Under the pieces are notes generated by a model. The model made no database searches and was not told the origin of the DNA. It was given only the letters and a program-made list of their open reading frames with translations. From Parapedobacter koreensis (GTDB taxonomy: Bacteria; Bacteroidota; Bacteroidia; Sphingobacteriales; Sphingobacteriaceae): DNA of 64,000 bases. The DNA lies in NCBI RefSeq assembly GCF_900109365.1, contig NZ_FNZR01000002.1, positions 62,001-126,000 on the forward strand. The letters are read 5' to 3'. Each line of letters begins with the position of its first letter. Within the stretch, counting starts at the first letter, position 1. Below, one piece after another: positions 17,125 to 26,031 of the stretch. The position numbers and the translations under genes are program-made.

Positions 17125-17682
17125 ATGATGGCTTATAAAATTGCAGTTTATGTGGGAAGCCTCAGACAGGCTTCCTTTAGTCGGAAGACCGCAAAGGCAC
17201 TGATAACGCTTGCACCCGATTCACTCCAATTAGAATTGATGGATATCAGCAGGTTGTCGTTTTATAACGAGGATCTTGATGAGTCTCCCCCGGAGGAATG
17301 GGTACTTTTCCGCAAGCATTTGAAAGATTGCGATGGTTTACTGTTTGTAACGCCGGAATACAACCGGACCATTCCGGGTGTACTGAAAAACGCATTGGAC
17401 GTAGGTTCACGCCCTTATGGCGAAAGCTCCTGGGATGGCAAACCTGCCGCCGTGGTAAGCGTGTCGCCTAGCGCCATCGGTGCCTTCGGCGCGAATCATC
17501 ACCTCCGGCAGGCATTGGCTTATCTCAATATACCGACGATGGCCCAGCCCGAAGCATATATCGGCCATGCAAACGAACTTTTTGCAGATGATGGAAGCCT
17601 AATCAAGGAGTCTACCGAGAAATTCCTGCGTGATTTCATGGATGCGTTTGCCAATTGGGTGGCTCGTCTTAACGGGCAATAA
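17125..17682 (+). CDS. NADPH-dependent FMN reductase family protein
   Basis: This 185-residue flavodoxin-fold protein has YVGSLRQASFSRKTAKAL near the N terminus (FMN phosphate loop) and TPEYNRTIPGVLKNALD (about 90-106), the hallmark of the ChrR/YieF/azoreductase-like family. The family reduces quinones, chromate or azo dyes using NAD(P)H. The true substrate is unknown. Starts at 17125 or 17128 are equivalent. It is convergent with pyrF with a 16-bp gap and no clear terminator. Confidence 0.92.
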   Translation: MMAYKIAVYVGSLRQASFSRKTAKALITLAPDSLQLELMDISRLSFYNEDLDESPPEEWVLFRKHLKDCDGLLFVTPEYNRTIPGVLKNALDVGSRPYGESSWDGKPAAVVSVSPSAIGAFGANHHLRQALAYLNIPTMAQPEAYIGHANELFADDGSLIKESTEKFLRDFMDAFANWVARLNGQ

Positions 17683-17698
17683 ACTTGAGCCAACAGTC

Positions 17699-18532
17699 CT
17701 ATAGGATACCGCTGGCCAACAGCTCACCTTCCATTTCTTGCTGCAAGGCCAATGCTTCCTGCCTTGCTTTCTCGGCAAAGTCTTTTCCTTTGGATGCATA
17801 GATGATGGAACGTGTGGCGTTCACGAGCAGTCCACAGTCGGCATTCATGCCATATTTGCATACGTCGCTCAAGCTCCCCCCCTGCGCGCCCACTCCCGGC
17901 ACGAGCAGAAAATGATCTGGCGCATGTTTGCGGATGGTAGCAAAGGCTTCGCCCCGCGTGGCCCCAACGACGTACATGAGATTGCCGATACTGCCCCATG
18001 TATTGGTTTTTTGGATGATCTGTTCGAAAAGCTGCACACCATCCCCATTGGGGATAGTCTGAAAATCCAGCCCCCCGGCATTGGATGTAAGTGCAAGCAC
18101 AATCCCCCACTTGCCCTCAAACTCCAGAAAAGGCTGCACGGAATCATGACCCATATAAGGAGCAATGGTAATGGCATCAAAACCCAGTCCTGAGGTTTCT
18201 TGGTCAAAAAATGCCTGCGCATATCGTTTGGCTGTATTGCCGATATCACCCCGTTTGGCGTCAGCGATACGCAAACAATCTTTTGGCAACGCTTCCCACG
18301 TTTTCTGCAAGCTTTTCCAGCCAGCTATGCCCCTGCTTTCATAAAAGGCCACATTGGGTTTATAGGCCACACACAAGTCGGCTGTCGCTGCGATGATCTG
18401 CCGGTTAAATTCAAAAACCGGATCTTCGCTATCAAGCAGGTGCGGTGGCAATTGGTCAATATCCGTATCGAGACCAATGCAAAGAAAAGAACGCTTGGCC
18501 TTGATTTGTTGGATAAGTTCGGAACGGGTCAT
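17699..18532 (-). CDS. pyrF: Orotidine 5'-phosphate decarboxylase
   Basis: This 277-residue enzyme belongs to the longer subfamily of OMP decarboxylases. It has FLCIGLDTDIDQLPPHLL (about 14-31) and the catalytic Asp-Lys-Asp motif in ADAKRGDIGNTAKRYA. It converts OMP to UMP at the end of pyrimidine synthesis. I use the ATG at 18532 (MTRSELIQQIK); the frame is open upstream to 18556, but that adds only a charged tail. It has its own promoter in the divergent gap and is not linked to other pyr genes. Confidence 0.96.
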   Translation of the reverse strand: MTRSELIQQIKAKRSFLCIGLDTDIDQLPPHLLDSEDPVFEFNRQIIAATADLCVAYKPNVAFYESRGIAGWKSLQKTWEALPKDCLRIADAKRGDIGNTAKRYAQAFFDQETSGLGFDAITIAPYMGHDSVQPFLEFEGKWGIVLALTSNAGGLDFQTIPNGDGVQLFEQIIQKTNTWGSIGNLMYVVGATRGEAFATIRKHAPDHFLLVPGVGAQGGSLSDVCKYGMNADCGLLVNATRSIIYASKGKDFAEKARQEALALQQEMEGELLASGIL

Positions 18533-18553
18533 GCTGCTGCGCTTTGATTCGCG

Positions 18554-18561
18554 CAAACCTA
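18554..18561 (-). promoter_or_regulatory. -7 box TAGGTTTG for pyrF
   Basis: TAGGTTTG on the minus strand fits TAnnTTTG. At the -33 position, 19 nt further up, the sequence is TTT. The predicted start near 18548 gives a leader of about 16 nt. Confidence 0.45.
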
Positions 18562-18613
18562 AGACAAAAATCGCTGTTAAAAAATAAAAACCTTATATTT
18601 ATCGTCGGATATC

Positions 18614-19591
18614 ATGATGAACATCTTTATAACCCGACAAGTCCCAGCAACCATCAAACAGTCATTGACTGATCAGGGCCATAAGCTTTCCGAATGGACG
18701 GAAAAGCGTGATTTGACTCCCGATGAGCTTATCCGGTATGCAAAAGCCAATGACGCATTATTCAGTGTCGGCGGGCATGCTATCGATAAGCAATTTTTAA
18801 CGACATGCAGCCACCTCCGCGTCATTGCGCTATGCAGTGTAGGGTACGACCATGTGGATGTGGCAGCAGCCACTCAATTGGGTATCCCCATTGGCAATAC
18901 GCCCGGTGTGCTGAGCAAGGCGACCGCCGATACCGCTTTTTTATTGATGCAAAGCGTAGCACGTAAAGCAATCCACAAACATAAAGAAATCCTACGGGGC
19001 AATTGGGGATTTTTTGACCCCACGGCTGATTTGGGAGTTGATCTGCAAGGCAAGACCCTTGGCATCTATGGATTGGGTCGCATCGGCTATGAAATGGCCA
19101 AAAGCTGCCGATATGCCTTTGACATGCCCATCATCTATCACAACAGGGGGCACCATGAAGAGGCCGAAAAAGAACTGGGTGCCCGCAGGGTTTCATTTGA
19201 CGAGTTGCTGGAGCAAAGCGATGTGCTGAGCGTGCACGCCAACCTTAGCGACCAGACCCGCGGGATGTTCAACCGTGATACTTTTTCGAAAATGAAGGCC
19301 TCCGCCATTTTTATTAATACAGCCAGGGGTTTGATGCACCATGAAGCAGATCTCCGGGATGCCCTTGAAAAGGGAATGATATGGGGTGCCGGCCTCGATG
19401 TAACCAATCCGGAACCGATGGCGCCTGATAATCCGCTGCTCGAAATGCCGAATGTTGCCATTTTGCCGCATATCGGCTCGGCTACCATTGAAACCCGCAT
19501 GAAGATGATGCAACTGACGGTGGAAAACCTGCTTGCGGGACTTCGCGGCGACCCCCTGCCGTACTGTGTCAATCCAAAAGTTTACGAGTAG
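18614..19591 (+). CDS. 2-hydroxyacid dehydrogenase (D-glycerate/glyoxylate reductase type)
   Basis: This is a 325-residue NAD(P)-dependent D-2-hydroxyacid dehydrogenase. It has a substrate domain (CSVGYDHVDVAAATQLGI, about 77-94) and a Rossmann domain with GIYGLGRIGYEMA (about 153-165). The catalytic Arg is in FINTARGLMHHE, the Glu in LDVTNPEPMAPDNPL and the His in ILPHIGSAT. The overall pattern fits glyoxylate/hydroxypyruvate reductases (GyaR/GhrB). Start is ATG at 18614 or 18617. It is divergent from pyrF and convergent with the TlpA-like gene. Confidence 0.92.
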   Translation: MMNIFITRQVPATIKQSLTDQGHKLSEWTEKRDLTPDELIRYAKANDALFSVGGHAIDKQFLTTCSHLRVIALCSVGYDHVDVAAATQLGIPIGNTPGVLSKATADTAFLLMQSVARKAIHKHKEILRGNWGFFDPTADLGVDLQGKTLGIYGLGRIGYEMAKSCRYAFDMPIIYHNRGHHEEAEKELGARRVSFDELLEQSDVLSVHANLSDQTRGMFNRDTFSKMKASAIFINTARGLMHHEADLRDALEKGMIWGAGLDVTNPEPMAPDNPLLEMPNVAILPHIGSATIETRMKMMQLTVENLLAGLRGDPLPYCVNPKVYE

Positions 19592-19612
19592 CAACTTAAA
19601 ACCCCTAGGAAA

Positions 19613-20212
19613 TTATTCGGCAATTAGTTTCTGGATAAATTCAACCACTTCAGGCCGACTGTAATCGGCCATCCCTTCATGGCGCGCCGCCAGCTGTCCC
19701 TGCTTATCGAGGATGATGGTGGTAGGAATGGCACTGCCGAGCCAATGGCCCGGAATATTTCCTGAAGGAACATGCACGGGCAGGGTCAGTTTTTTGTCAG
19801 CCATAAACTGTTTGGACTGCTCATAGCGGCTGTCTACATCAACCATCACAAAAACAATCTCTTCGTTGTCTTTAAACTGCTGATAAAGCTTATCAATAGA
19901 CGGCAACTCGGCAATGCAAGGCGGGCACCAGGTAGCCCAAAAATTGATGAACACCACTTTACCTTGCTGGTTGGCTGCATCAATGCGATCGCCGTCGCCA
20001 TCCGTAAAGAAAACAGACGGCTTCCCCACTGCCTCCGTTGGAGATGGTTGTTCAAGTTTGTCCGCTTTGTCAGTAGCCAAATCTGGTTTGTATAGGCCGA
20101 TTGCCATCAAACCGCGACTTACCCATGCCTTTGCGTCCGGGCTCAGTAAAAGTACAATGACGAATACGCCCAGCACTAACGTAATAACGGTAGAAAAACG
20201 AATCTTTTTCAT
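19613..20212 (-). CDS. TlpA-like thioredoxin-fold protein, membrane-anchored
   Basis: This 199-residue protein has one N-terminal hydrophobic segment (FSTVITLVLGVFVIVLLL) and a periplasmic thioredoxin domain with active site CPPC in NFWATWCPPCIAELPS and the cis-proline loop at SAIPTTIILDKQG. It probably reduces disulfides in the envelope, for example in cytochrome c maturation or for a client such as SCO; this is inference. The ATG at 20212 is used. It is the last gene of the minus-strand run beginning at proS. Confidence 0.92.
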   Translation of the reverse strand: MKKIRFSTVITLVLGVFVIVLLLSPDAKAWVSRGLMAIGLYKPDLATDKADKLEQPSPTEAVGKPSVFFTDGDGDRIDAANQQGKVVFINFWATWCPPCIAELPSIDKLYQQFKDNEEIVFVMVDVDSRYEQSKQFMADKKLTLPVHVPSGNIPGHWLGSAIPTTIILDKQGQLAARHEGMADYSRPEVVEFIQKLIAE

Positions 20213-20262
20213 GTCATATCGACCATATAAAGGCAAAAGTAGTCAAAAAAAGCGTATCCCGC

Positions 20263-21129
20263 TTACATGGCACCCTCAACACCTAAACCAAATAAGGCAA
20301 AATCATATTTTACCGGGTCATTGGCATCCAATAACCGCAGGTTGCCCGTCAGCTCCATGGCCGTTTTCCAATCGGATTGTTTACGATGGATAAGCCCAAG
20401 TTTACGAGCCACCCGTTCGACATGCACATCGCAGGGACAAACCAGCTGCGCAGGCGATATCCGCTTCCATAGGCCAAAATCTACCCCATTATCATCCTGG
20501 CGCACCATCCAACGTAGAAACATATTCAGCCGCTTGCATGCCGAGTTTTGCAAGGGCGAACTGATATGCTTCCGCGTGCGTAGCGGATACTCGGGCAACC
20601 CGAAAAAATGGGTGCGGAAATGGTTTAATGCCTGCTCCACACTGAACGGAGGTGCTTTCAGTTTATTCAAATAACAAACCGAAGACGCGAGGGGCGTATC
20701 GCCATCAACGGAAGAATGCGCCTCCATATACGCTGCCCTGAACTCACCATCGGCAACATACGGGATGAATGCATCTTCCAACGAATCATACTGCGCATAA
20801 TGCGTGCGGAAAAAATTGATGAAATACAGCAGATCCGTGTCGTTGAATGTACGGTGCTTAAAGCCGAGCAACTGTTTCAGATCAGCTGCCTGATGGTGCC
20901 GCACGAAATCAAAAGGCGCGCCATCCATGCGGGCAATGAGTTCTGTACACTTGTTGATGATGGTCTTGCGCTGCCCCCAAGCCAGGACGGCTGCCAAGAA
21001 TCCCATGATTTCTACATCTTGGGCACGCGCAAACCGATGCGGGATACAAATCGGGTCGTCGCTGATAAATGCCGGGCGATTGTATTCATCCACTTTACGG
21101 TCAAGAAAATATTTGATATCGAATGCCAT
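20263..21129 (-). CDS. TIGR02757 family protein
   Basis: This 288-residue protein matches the Bacteroidota/Helicobacter family TIGR02757 (DUF2400). Features I recognise are the start DIKYFLDRKVDEYNRP, the segment FLAAVLAWGQRKTII, and near the C terminus FGLWKRISPAQLVCPCDVHV, which looks like a helix-hairpin-helix DNA-glycosylase-like end. Function is not established. Its ATG shares one base with the stop of the upstream PLP enzyme (TAATG at 21131-21127), so translation is probably coupled. Confidence 0.88.
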   Translation of the reverse strand: MAFDIKYFLDRKVDEYNRPAFISDDPICIPHRFARAQDVEIMGFLAAVLAWGQRKTIINKCTELIARMDGAPFDFVRHHQAADLKQLLGFKHRTFNDTDLLYFINFFRTHYAQYDSLEDAFIPYVADGEFRAAYMEAHSSVDGDTPLASSVCYLNKLKAPPFSVEQALNHFRTHFFGLPEYPLRTRKHISSPLQNSACKRLNMFLRWMVRQDDNGVDFGLWKRISPAQLVCPCDVHVERVARKLGLIHRKQSDWKTAMELTGNLRLLDANDPVKYDFALFGLGVEGAM

Positions 21130-22274
21130 TATCCCAATGCCTGCGCCAAATCTTCCAACAAATCGTCAATATCCTCAATCCCTACACTGATACGGATGAG
21201 GTTGTCTACCACCCCCACACGTTCACGGATTTCCCTGGGTATGGATCCGTGGGTCATTGTGGCCGGATGGTTGATGAGCGACTCCACACCGCCCAGCGAT
21301 TCGGCCAGTGTAAATACCTTGAAGGAAGAAGCCACTTTAAATGTATCCGTAAGTGATGCATCTTTCAGCACGATGGATACCATGCCACCGAAATCGCGCA
21401 TTTGTTGTTTCGCAATGCCATGGCCGGGATGGTCTTCAAACCCCGGCCAATAGATTTTTTCGATCCGGGGATGTGTTTTAAGGTATTCGGCCACCTTGCG
21501 GCCATTCTCACAGTGAGCGCGCATACGCAGGTGCAGTGTCTTGATACCACGCAGTACCAAGAAACTATCTTGAGGTCCGGGCGTGCCGCCACAGGCATTG
21601 TAATAAAAGAACAGCTTGTCGTATAGTCCCTTGTCATTCATCACCAAGGCACCCATCACGACGTCCGAATGCCCGCCGATATACTTCGTTACGGAATGCA
21701 TCACGATGTCCGCCCCCAGATCCAACGGATTTTGCAGATAGGGTGAAGCAAAGGTGTTGTCTACAGCCAACAGCGCCCCTGCCCTTTTGGCCAATTTTCC
21801 GATGGCGGCAATATCCGCCAGCTTCAGCGTGGGATTGGTAGGTGTTTCAATCCATATCAGGCGGGTATTGACTGTCATTTTTTCCTCAATCTGCTCGGGC
21901 TTGGACGTATCTACAAAATAAAATTTGATACCATAATGTGCATACACTTTCGTAAACATACGGTATGAGCCGCCATAAAGGTCGTCGCCCGTGATCACTT
22001 CATCCCCAGGTTTCAACAACTTCAATACGGTCTCCGTAGCAGCCATCCCGCTGGAAAAAGCCAATCCATGGTTTCCGTTTTCCAGTGCGGCAAGGCAATC
22101 CTCCAATGCCTTACGCGTGGGGTTGGTACCTCGGGAATACTCGAATCCCTGGTGATCACCCGGCGCTGCTTGGCGGTAAGTAGACGTCTGGTAGATAGGT
22201 GTCATCACTGCGCCCGTAGTGGGATCGGCATGCTGCCCGGCGTGTATGGCTTTCGTTGCGAATTTATATCTCAT
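21129..22274 (-). CDS. Cystathionine gamma-synthase / beta-lyase family PLP enzyme
   Basis: This 381-residue Cys/Met-metabolism PLP enzyme has the cofactor lysine in MHSVTKYIGGHSDVVMG (about 195-211). Other family motifs are YSRGTNPTRKALEDCLAALE, SSGMAATETVL, and the C-terminal HPATMTHGSIPREIR. The family makes or breaks cystathionine in methionine or cysteine synthesis. The ESLGGVESL segment occurs in both gamma-synthases and gamma-lyases, so I do not choose between them. It is co-transcribed with TIGR02757 and follows the Rossmann protein by 23 bp. Confidence 0.93.
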   Translation of the reverse strand: MRYKFATKAIHAGQHADPTTGAVMTPIYQTSTYRQAAPGDHQGFEYSRGTNPTRKALEDCLAALENGNHGLAFSSGMAATETVLKLLKPGDEVITGDDLYGGSYRMFTKVYAHYGIKFYFVDTSKPEQIEEKMTVNTRLIWIETPTNPTLKLADIAAIGKLAKRAGALLAVDNTFASPYLQNPLDLGADIVMHSVTKYIGGHSDVVMGALVMNDKGLYDKLFFYYNACGGTPGPQDSFLVLRGIKTLHLRMRAHCENGRKVAEYLKTHPRIEKIYWPGFEDHPGHGIAKQQMRDFGGMVSIVLKDASLTDTFKVASSFKVFTLAESLGGVESLINHPATMTHGSIPREIRERVGVVDNLIRISVGIEDIDDLLEDLAQALG

Positions 22275-22297
22275 GGCAAAAACTATTTAAATACCTG

Positions 22298-23086
22298 TTA
22301 GAATTGAAGCGGCGAGCTGTATACAAACTGATAGTCAAGCTCAGTCATCAACCGATCTGGCGACACAATTTTCGCCGTCGTGTCTGTGTCTGAAAAAGCC
22401 TCGGGAAGTCCATAGCCATATTTTATTGCCGATACTTCGATGACATCCTTTTTCAGCGGATGTTCAGGGCAAACTACGTTGTATGTTTTTCCCTGAGCAT
22501 GCTTTGCAACCATCGCGCGGATAATCCCATCGATATCCGTGACGTGCACAAAATTTGCCGTCTGATAACCAATTTGACAAACCTTGCCGACAAAATGTTT
22601 GGCCATGACCCGCTCAAAGCCAAACAACCCGCCCAATCGCAGGATGTTCAAACCGGGGAATGCCGAGCGTAGTGTTGACTCTCCAAGCAATAATCTGGCA
22701 TCCAATTCCTCATCCGCAAATGTATCCTCGGCAATCTCTGCGCTTACCTGAGGATAGATACCTACTGAACCGAAAAACACCGATTGCTTGAACGATAACT
22801 TTTGCATAAAAGCGGACAGCCTGGAAAATCGATCGGCCACCACGTCCAACGTATCCCGATGTGTGATGGGAACACTGATGATAGCCAAATCAAACGCCTC
22901 GCCGTCGAAATCGGCAGTGCAGTATTCCTTGTCAAAATCAGCTACTTGCGAAACCAACCCCAACTGTTCCAACTGCAGGGCCTTGCCCGCCGATGTGCAT
23001 GTCGCCCATACCCGATGGCCGTCCGCTACCAGGTTGGTGGCCACGTGCGTGCCTACCCATCCACATCCTACGATAAGTACGTTCAT
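22298..23086 (-). CDS. NAD(P)-binding Rossmann-fold protein (extended SDR / YeeZ-like)
   Basis: This 262-residue protein begins with a dinucleotide-binding loop, LIVGCGWVGTHVATNLVADG (about 4-23), and has SVFFGSVGIYPQV, ARLLLGESTLRSAFP and ILRLGGLFG. This arrangement fits the atypical short-chain dehydrogenase/epimerases near E. coli YeeZ. The Tyr-x3-Lys catalytic pair is not obvious, so it may be a degenerate epimerase. Substrate is unknown. It lies 17 bp after proS in the same direction. Confidence 0.8.
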   Translation of the reverse strand: MNVLIVGCGWVGTHVATNLVADGHRVWATCTSAGKALQLEQLGLVSQVADFDKEYCTADFDGEAFDLAIISVPITHRDTLDVVADRFSRLSAFMQKLSFKQSVFFGSVGIYPQVSAEIAEDTFADEELDARLLLGESTLRSAFPGLNILRLGGLFGFERVMAKHFVGKVCQIGYQTANFVHVTDIDGIIRAMVAKHAQGKTYNVVCPEHPLKKDVIEVSAIKYGYGLPEAFSDTDTTAKIVSPDRLMTELDYQFVYSSPLQF

Positions 23087-23103
23087 CGATTGCTATTCAT
23101 CCA

Positions 23104-24576
23104 CTAATACGCCCTTGCAAACAGCACCCGTTGTGTCGATGGTCTACCCGTACGTATGCACGTACCTTCCTCCATTTTACTATTCAACGGGATGCAGCGG
23201 ATCGTCGCCTTGGTTTCTTCCTTGATAAGTTTTTCAGTCTCCACCGTCCCATCCCAATGGGCAGCCACAAAGCCCCCTTTTTCATCCAGCACCTGCTTGA
23301 ACGCTTCGTATGTATCCACTTCCACTGTATTGGCCTCACGGAATGCCGCTGCCCTGTCATAGATATCGCGCTGGATATCTTCCAGCAGTTGCTCCACCCT
23401 GTCGGCCAATCCAGTTTGTGGCACTGTTTCCTTGGCTTGGGTATCGCGGCGTGCGATTTCTACCGTACCGTTTTGCATGTCTCTTGTACCCACGGCAATA
23501 CGTACGGGTACCCCTTTCAGTTCCCATTCGGCAAATTTGAATCCCGGCCGATGCGTATCCCGGTCGTCATATTTGACGGAAATGGCTTTCGCCTTCAACT
23601 CGGCAATCAGCGTATCCGCGAGTCCGCCTATCACTTGCCGCTCCGCTTCGGTTTTGTATATGGGCACAATGACCACCTGGATGGGTGCCAGCTTAGGGGG
23701 CAATACCAAGCCCTGATCATCCGAATGTGCCATGATCAATGCACCCATCAAGCGGGTAGATACGCCCCATGAGGTGGCCCATACATAATCAAGCTTCCCA
23801 TCTTTGGCGGTGAACTTCACGTCAAACGCTTTGGCAAAATTCTGTCCGAGGAAATGTGAAGTACCAGCTTGCAGGGCCTTGCCATCCTGCATCAATGCCT
23901 CAATACACAACGTATCTAACGCGCCCGCAAACCGTTCATTTTCGGTTTTTCGTCCCCGCACTACGGGCAATGCCATCCAGTTTTCAGCAAAATCCGCATA
24001 TACGCCAAGCATCTGCTCCGCTTCGGCTACAGCCTCTTCCTGTGTAGCATGCGCGGTATGCCCTTCCTGCCACAGAAACTCGGCAGTACGGAGGAATAGC
24101 CGTGTACGCATTTCCCACCGCACCACATTGGCCCATTGGTTGATCAAAAGTGGCAAATCCCGGTAAGACTCTATCCAACCCTTATACGTATTCCAAATGA
24201 TGGTTTCCGAGGTGGGCCGTACGATAAGTTCCTCTTCCAGTTTGGCTTCTTCGTCTACCACGATGTTGCCCGATCCATCATTCTTTAATCGATAGTGGGT
24301 CACCACTGCGCACTCTGTGGCAAAGCCTTCTACATGGGAAGCTTCCTTGGAAAAGAAAGATTTCGGAATGAACAAAGGAAAATAAGCATTGCTGTGGCCC
24401 GTGTCTTTAAACATCTTGTCTAGCGCCGCCTGCATCTTTTCCCAAATGGCATAACCATAGGGTTTAATGACCATGCATCCCCGCACAGCGGAATGCTCTG
24501 CCAAGTCGGCCTTTACGACAAGCTCATTGTACCATTGGGAATAATCTGTTTCGCGACTAGTAATTCCTTTGCTCAT
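23104..24576 (-). CDS. proS: Prolyl-tRNA synthetase (archaeal/eukaryotic type)
   Basis: This is a 490-residue class II synthetase of the short type without the bacterial editing insertion. It has [19 protein letters not shown] at the N terminus, motif 2 [19 protein letters not shown], and an anticodon-binding domain. The zinc-like C-terminal domain ends RVLFARAY, with the terminal Tyr typical of the archaeal/eukaryotic group. This type is normal in Bacteroidota. It heads a five-gene minus-strand run, and a -7 box lies 62 nt upstream. Confidence 0.96.
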   Translation of the reverse strand: MSKGITSRETDYSQWYNELVVKADLAEHSAVRGCMVIKPYGYAIWEKMQAALDKMFKDTGHSNAYFPLFIPKSFFSKEASHVEGFATECAVVTHYRLKNDGSGNIVVDEEAKLEEELIVRPTSETIIWNTYKGWIESYRDLPLLINQWANVVRWEMRTRLFLRTAEFLWQEGHTAHATQEEAVAEAEQMLGVYADFAENWMALPVVRGRKTENERFAGALDTLCIEALMQDGKALQAGTSHFLGQNFAKAFDVKFTAKDGKLDYVWATSWGVSTRLMGALIMAHSDDQGLVLPPKLAPIQVVIVPIYKTEAERQVIGGLADTLIAELKAKAISVKYDDRDTHRPGFKFAEWELKGVPVRIAVGTRDMQNGTVEIARRDTQAKETVPQTGLADRVEQLLEDIQRDIYDRAAAFREANTVEVDTYEAFKQVLDEKGGFVAAHWDGTVETEKLIKEETKATIRCIPLNSKMEEGTCIRTGRPSTQRVLFARAY

Positions 24577-24637
24577 ATTGACTTTCTATAAAATTAGTAT
24601 AATTTTTGTGGATGAATACACGTTAAATTCTGCCAAG

Positions 24638-24645
24638 CAAAGGTA
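24638..24645 (-). promoter_or_regulatory. -7 box TACCTTTG for proS
   Basis: TACCTTTG on the minus strand fits TAnnTTTG. The predicted start near 24632 gives a leader of about 55 nt. No TTG is seen at the right distance. Confidence 0.4.
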
Positions 24646-24759
24646 GCCCCTTTTGGCAAATTTACCGAACAAAAAAACAGCACGGGATTAAACCAATCCC
24701 ATGGAATATTGTCTATTAGATAAAAGCGTGGGCTTTAACCAAACGAAAGGATAATTAAC

Positions 24760-25920
24760 ATGAGAACCAATAGATTAGTAGTCAGCATGATAACCTTAGC
24801 AAGCATCCTGTTTTTGGGTGCATGTAGCACTTCGCGGCAGGTTGCATTCCATGACGACGTCTATAATAATAATGCCCGAGCGGTGGAAGAAAGCTACCAA
24901 AGTCCGGACTATTATTATGATGAAGGAACGGTGCAGGATGAACAGCAAGCCGTTGCAGCGGATGGTTATTACGAAGATGAGTACGCGGATAGTGATTATT
25001 ACAACGATTACTATGCCGATGAATATAGTGATAGCGAGTATGCCAATCGGATAAACCGATTCCATTACTACTCCCCCGGTATGAGCTATTACGATCCCTG
25101 GTTTGATCCCTGGTACGGATTCAATTCTTGGTACGGACCCGGTTGGGGTTTGGGCTGGAGTAGCGCCTGGAGCCTCGGTTTCGGATGGGGCGGATGGGGC
25201 CTCGGTTGGGGCAGCAGTTGGTATAATCCCTATTATGGCGGATATTGGGGCTGGGGATCACCTTACTACGGCAGGGGATTCGGAGGACCATACGCTTACA
25301 GCGGTTGGGGCTGGGGCGGATGGGGTAGCTATTACCCCGGAGCAATCATCATTGATAATCGAACCAGAGGTACCCGCACCGCTTCGCGTTCGCGTATGGA
25401 TGTCCGGACAGGCCGTTCAAGCAGCGTCGCCGGATCATCCAGAACGGCAAGCCGAACAGCCATCAGCCGGGATGCTAATGGCCGTATCTCTACCCGCACG
25501 GTGGCTACACGCAGTGCTGGTGATGGAGCGACCCGTGCTTCCGGGACGCGTGGAAGTGCTACATCAGCTGTGAGAGGCAGTACGCGGCCAAGCAGTACCG
25601 TTCGTGGCACAAGCAATACAGGCATAAGAAGTGGCACTACCCGCCCTGCCGGCCAAACGACGCGCCCCGTGGGAACAACCACGCGGAGGCCCGCAGGACA
25701 GAGCGCAAGACCAGCTTCGACTACCCGGCCGACCGGCAGCAGCGCGCGCCCAGCACGGCCAGCTTCGACCACACGCCCCACCAGCGTAACACCGCCACGC
25801 TCGTCTGGCGGCAGCAGGGGATCTTCGGTATCGCCTCCCTCACGTTCTTCTGGTGCTAGCAGTAGCGGAAGAAGCAGCGGCGGTGGCAGCAGCCGTAGTG
25901 GTGGAAGAGGCAGAGGATAG
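24760..25920 (+). CDS. Low-complexity lipoprotein rich in Trp/Gly/Tyr and Arg/Ser/Thr
   Basis: This 386-residue predicted lipoprotein has lipobox LGAC (Cys at about 22). Three zones follow: an acidic Tyr/Asp-rich stretch (about 35-100), a Trp/Gly/Tyr/Ser-rich stretch (about 105-200, e.g. YSGWGWGGWGSYYPG), and a basic Ser/Arg/Thr/Pro-rich tail (about 205-386) with repeated TTRP units ending in Gly/Arg/Ser. The tail is strongly positive and probably disordered. I know no function; a surface-exposed or peptidoglycan-binding role is only a guess. The composition makes homology names unreliable. No terminator is visible before the next gene. Confidence 0.8.
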   Translation: MRTNRLVVSMITLASILFLGACSTSRQVAFHDDVYNNNARAVEESYQSPDYYYDEGTVQDEQQAVAADGYYEDEYADSDYYNDYYADEYSDSEYANRINRFHYYSPGMSYYDPWFDPWYGFNSWYGPGWGLGWSSAWSLGFGWGGWGLGWGSSWYNPYYGGYWGWGSPYYGRGFGGPYAYSGWGWGGWGSYYPGAIIIDNRTRGTRTASRSRMDVRTGRSSSVAGSSRTASRTAISRDANGRISTRTVATRSAGDGATRASGTRGSATSAVRGSTRPSSTVRGTSNTGIRSGTTRPAGQTTRPVGTTTRRPAGQSARPASTTRPTGSSARPARPASTTRPTSVTPPRSSGGSRGSSVSPPSRSSGASSSGRSSGGGSSRSGGRGRG

Positions 25921-26031
25921 TCCTTTAAAATCCGGAAAAACAAAACAATAAATACAACATAGAGGTCAGCTACAATCTATCACCAGTAGATTGGCTGGCC
26001 TTCATTATAAATCCTTTAGCAATATTAGCAT

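Noticed and set aside
25332-25943. 203-codon minus-strand open frame rich in Leu/Pro/Arg/Val
   Set aside because: It is opposite the low-complexity tail of the lipoprotein gene; repeats there keep the opposite frame open.
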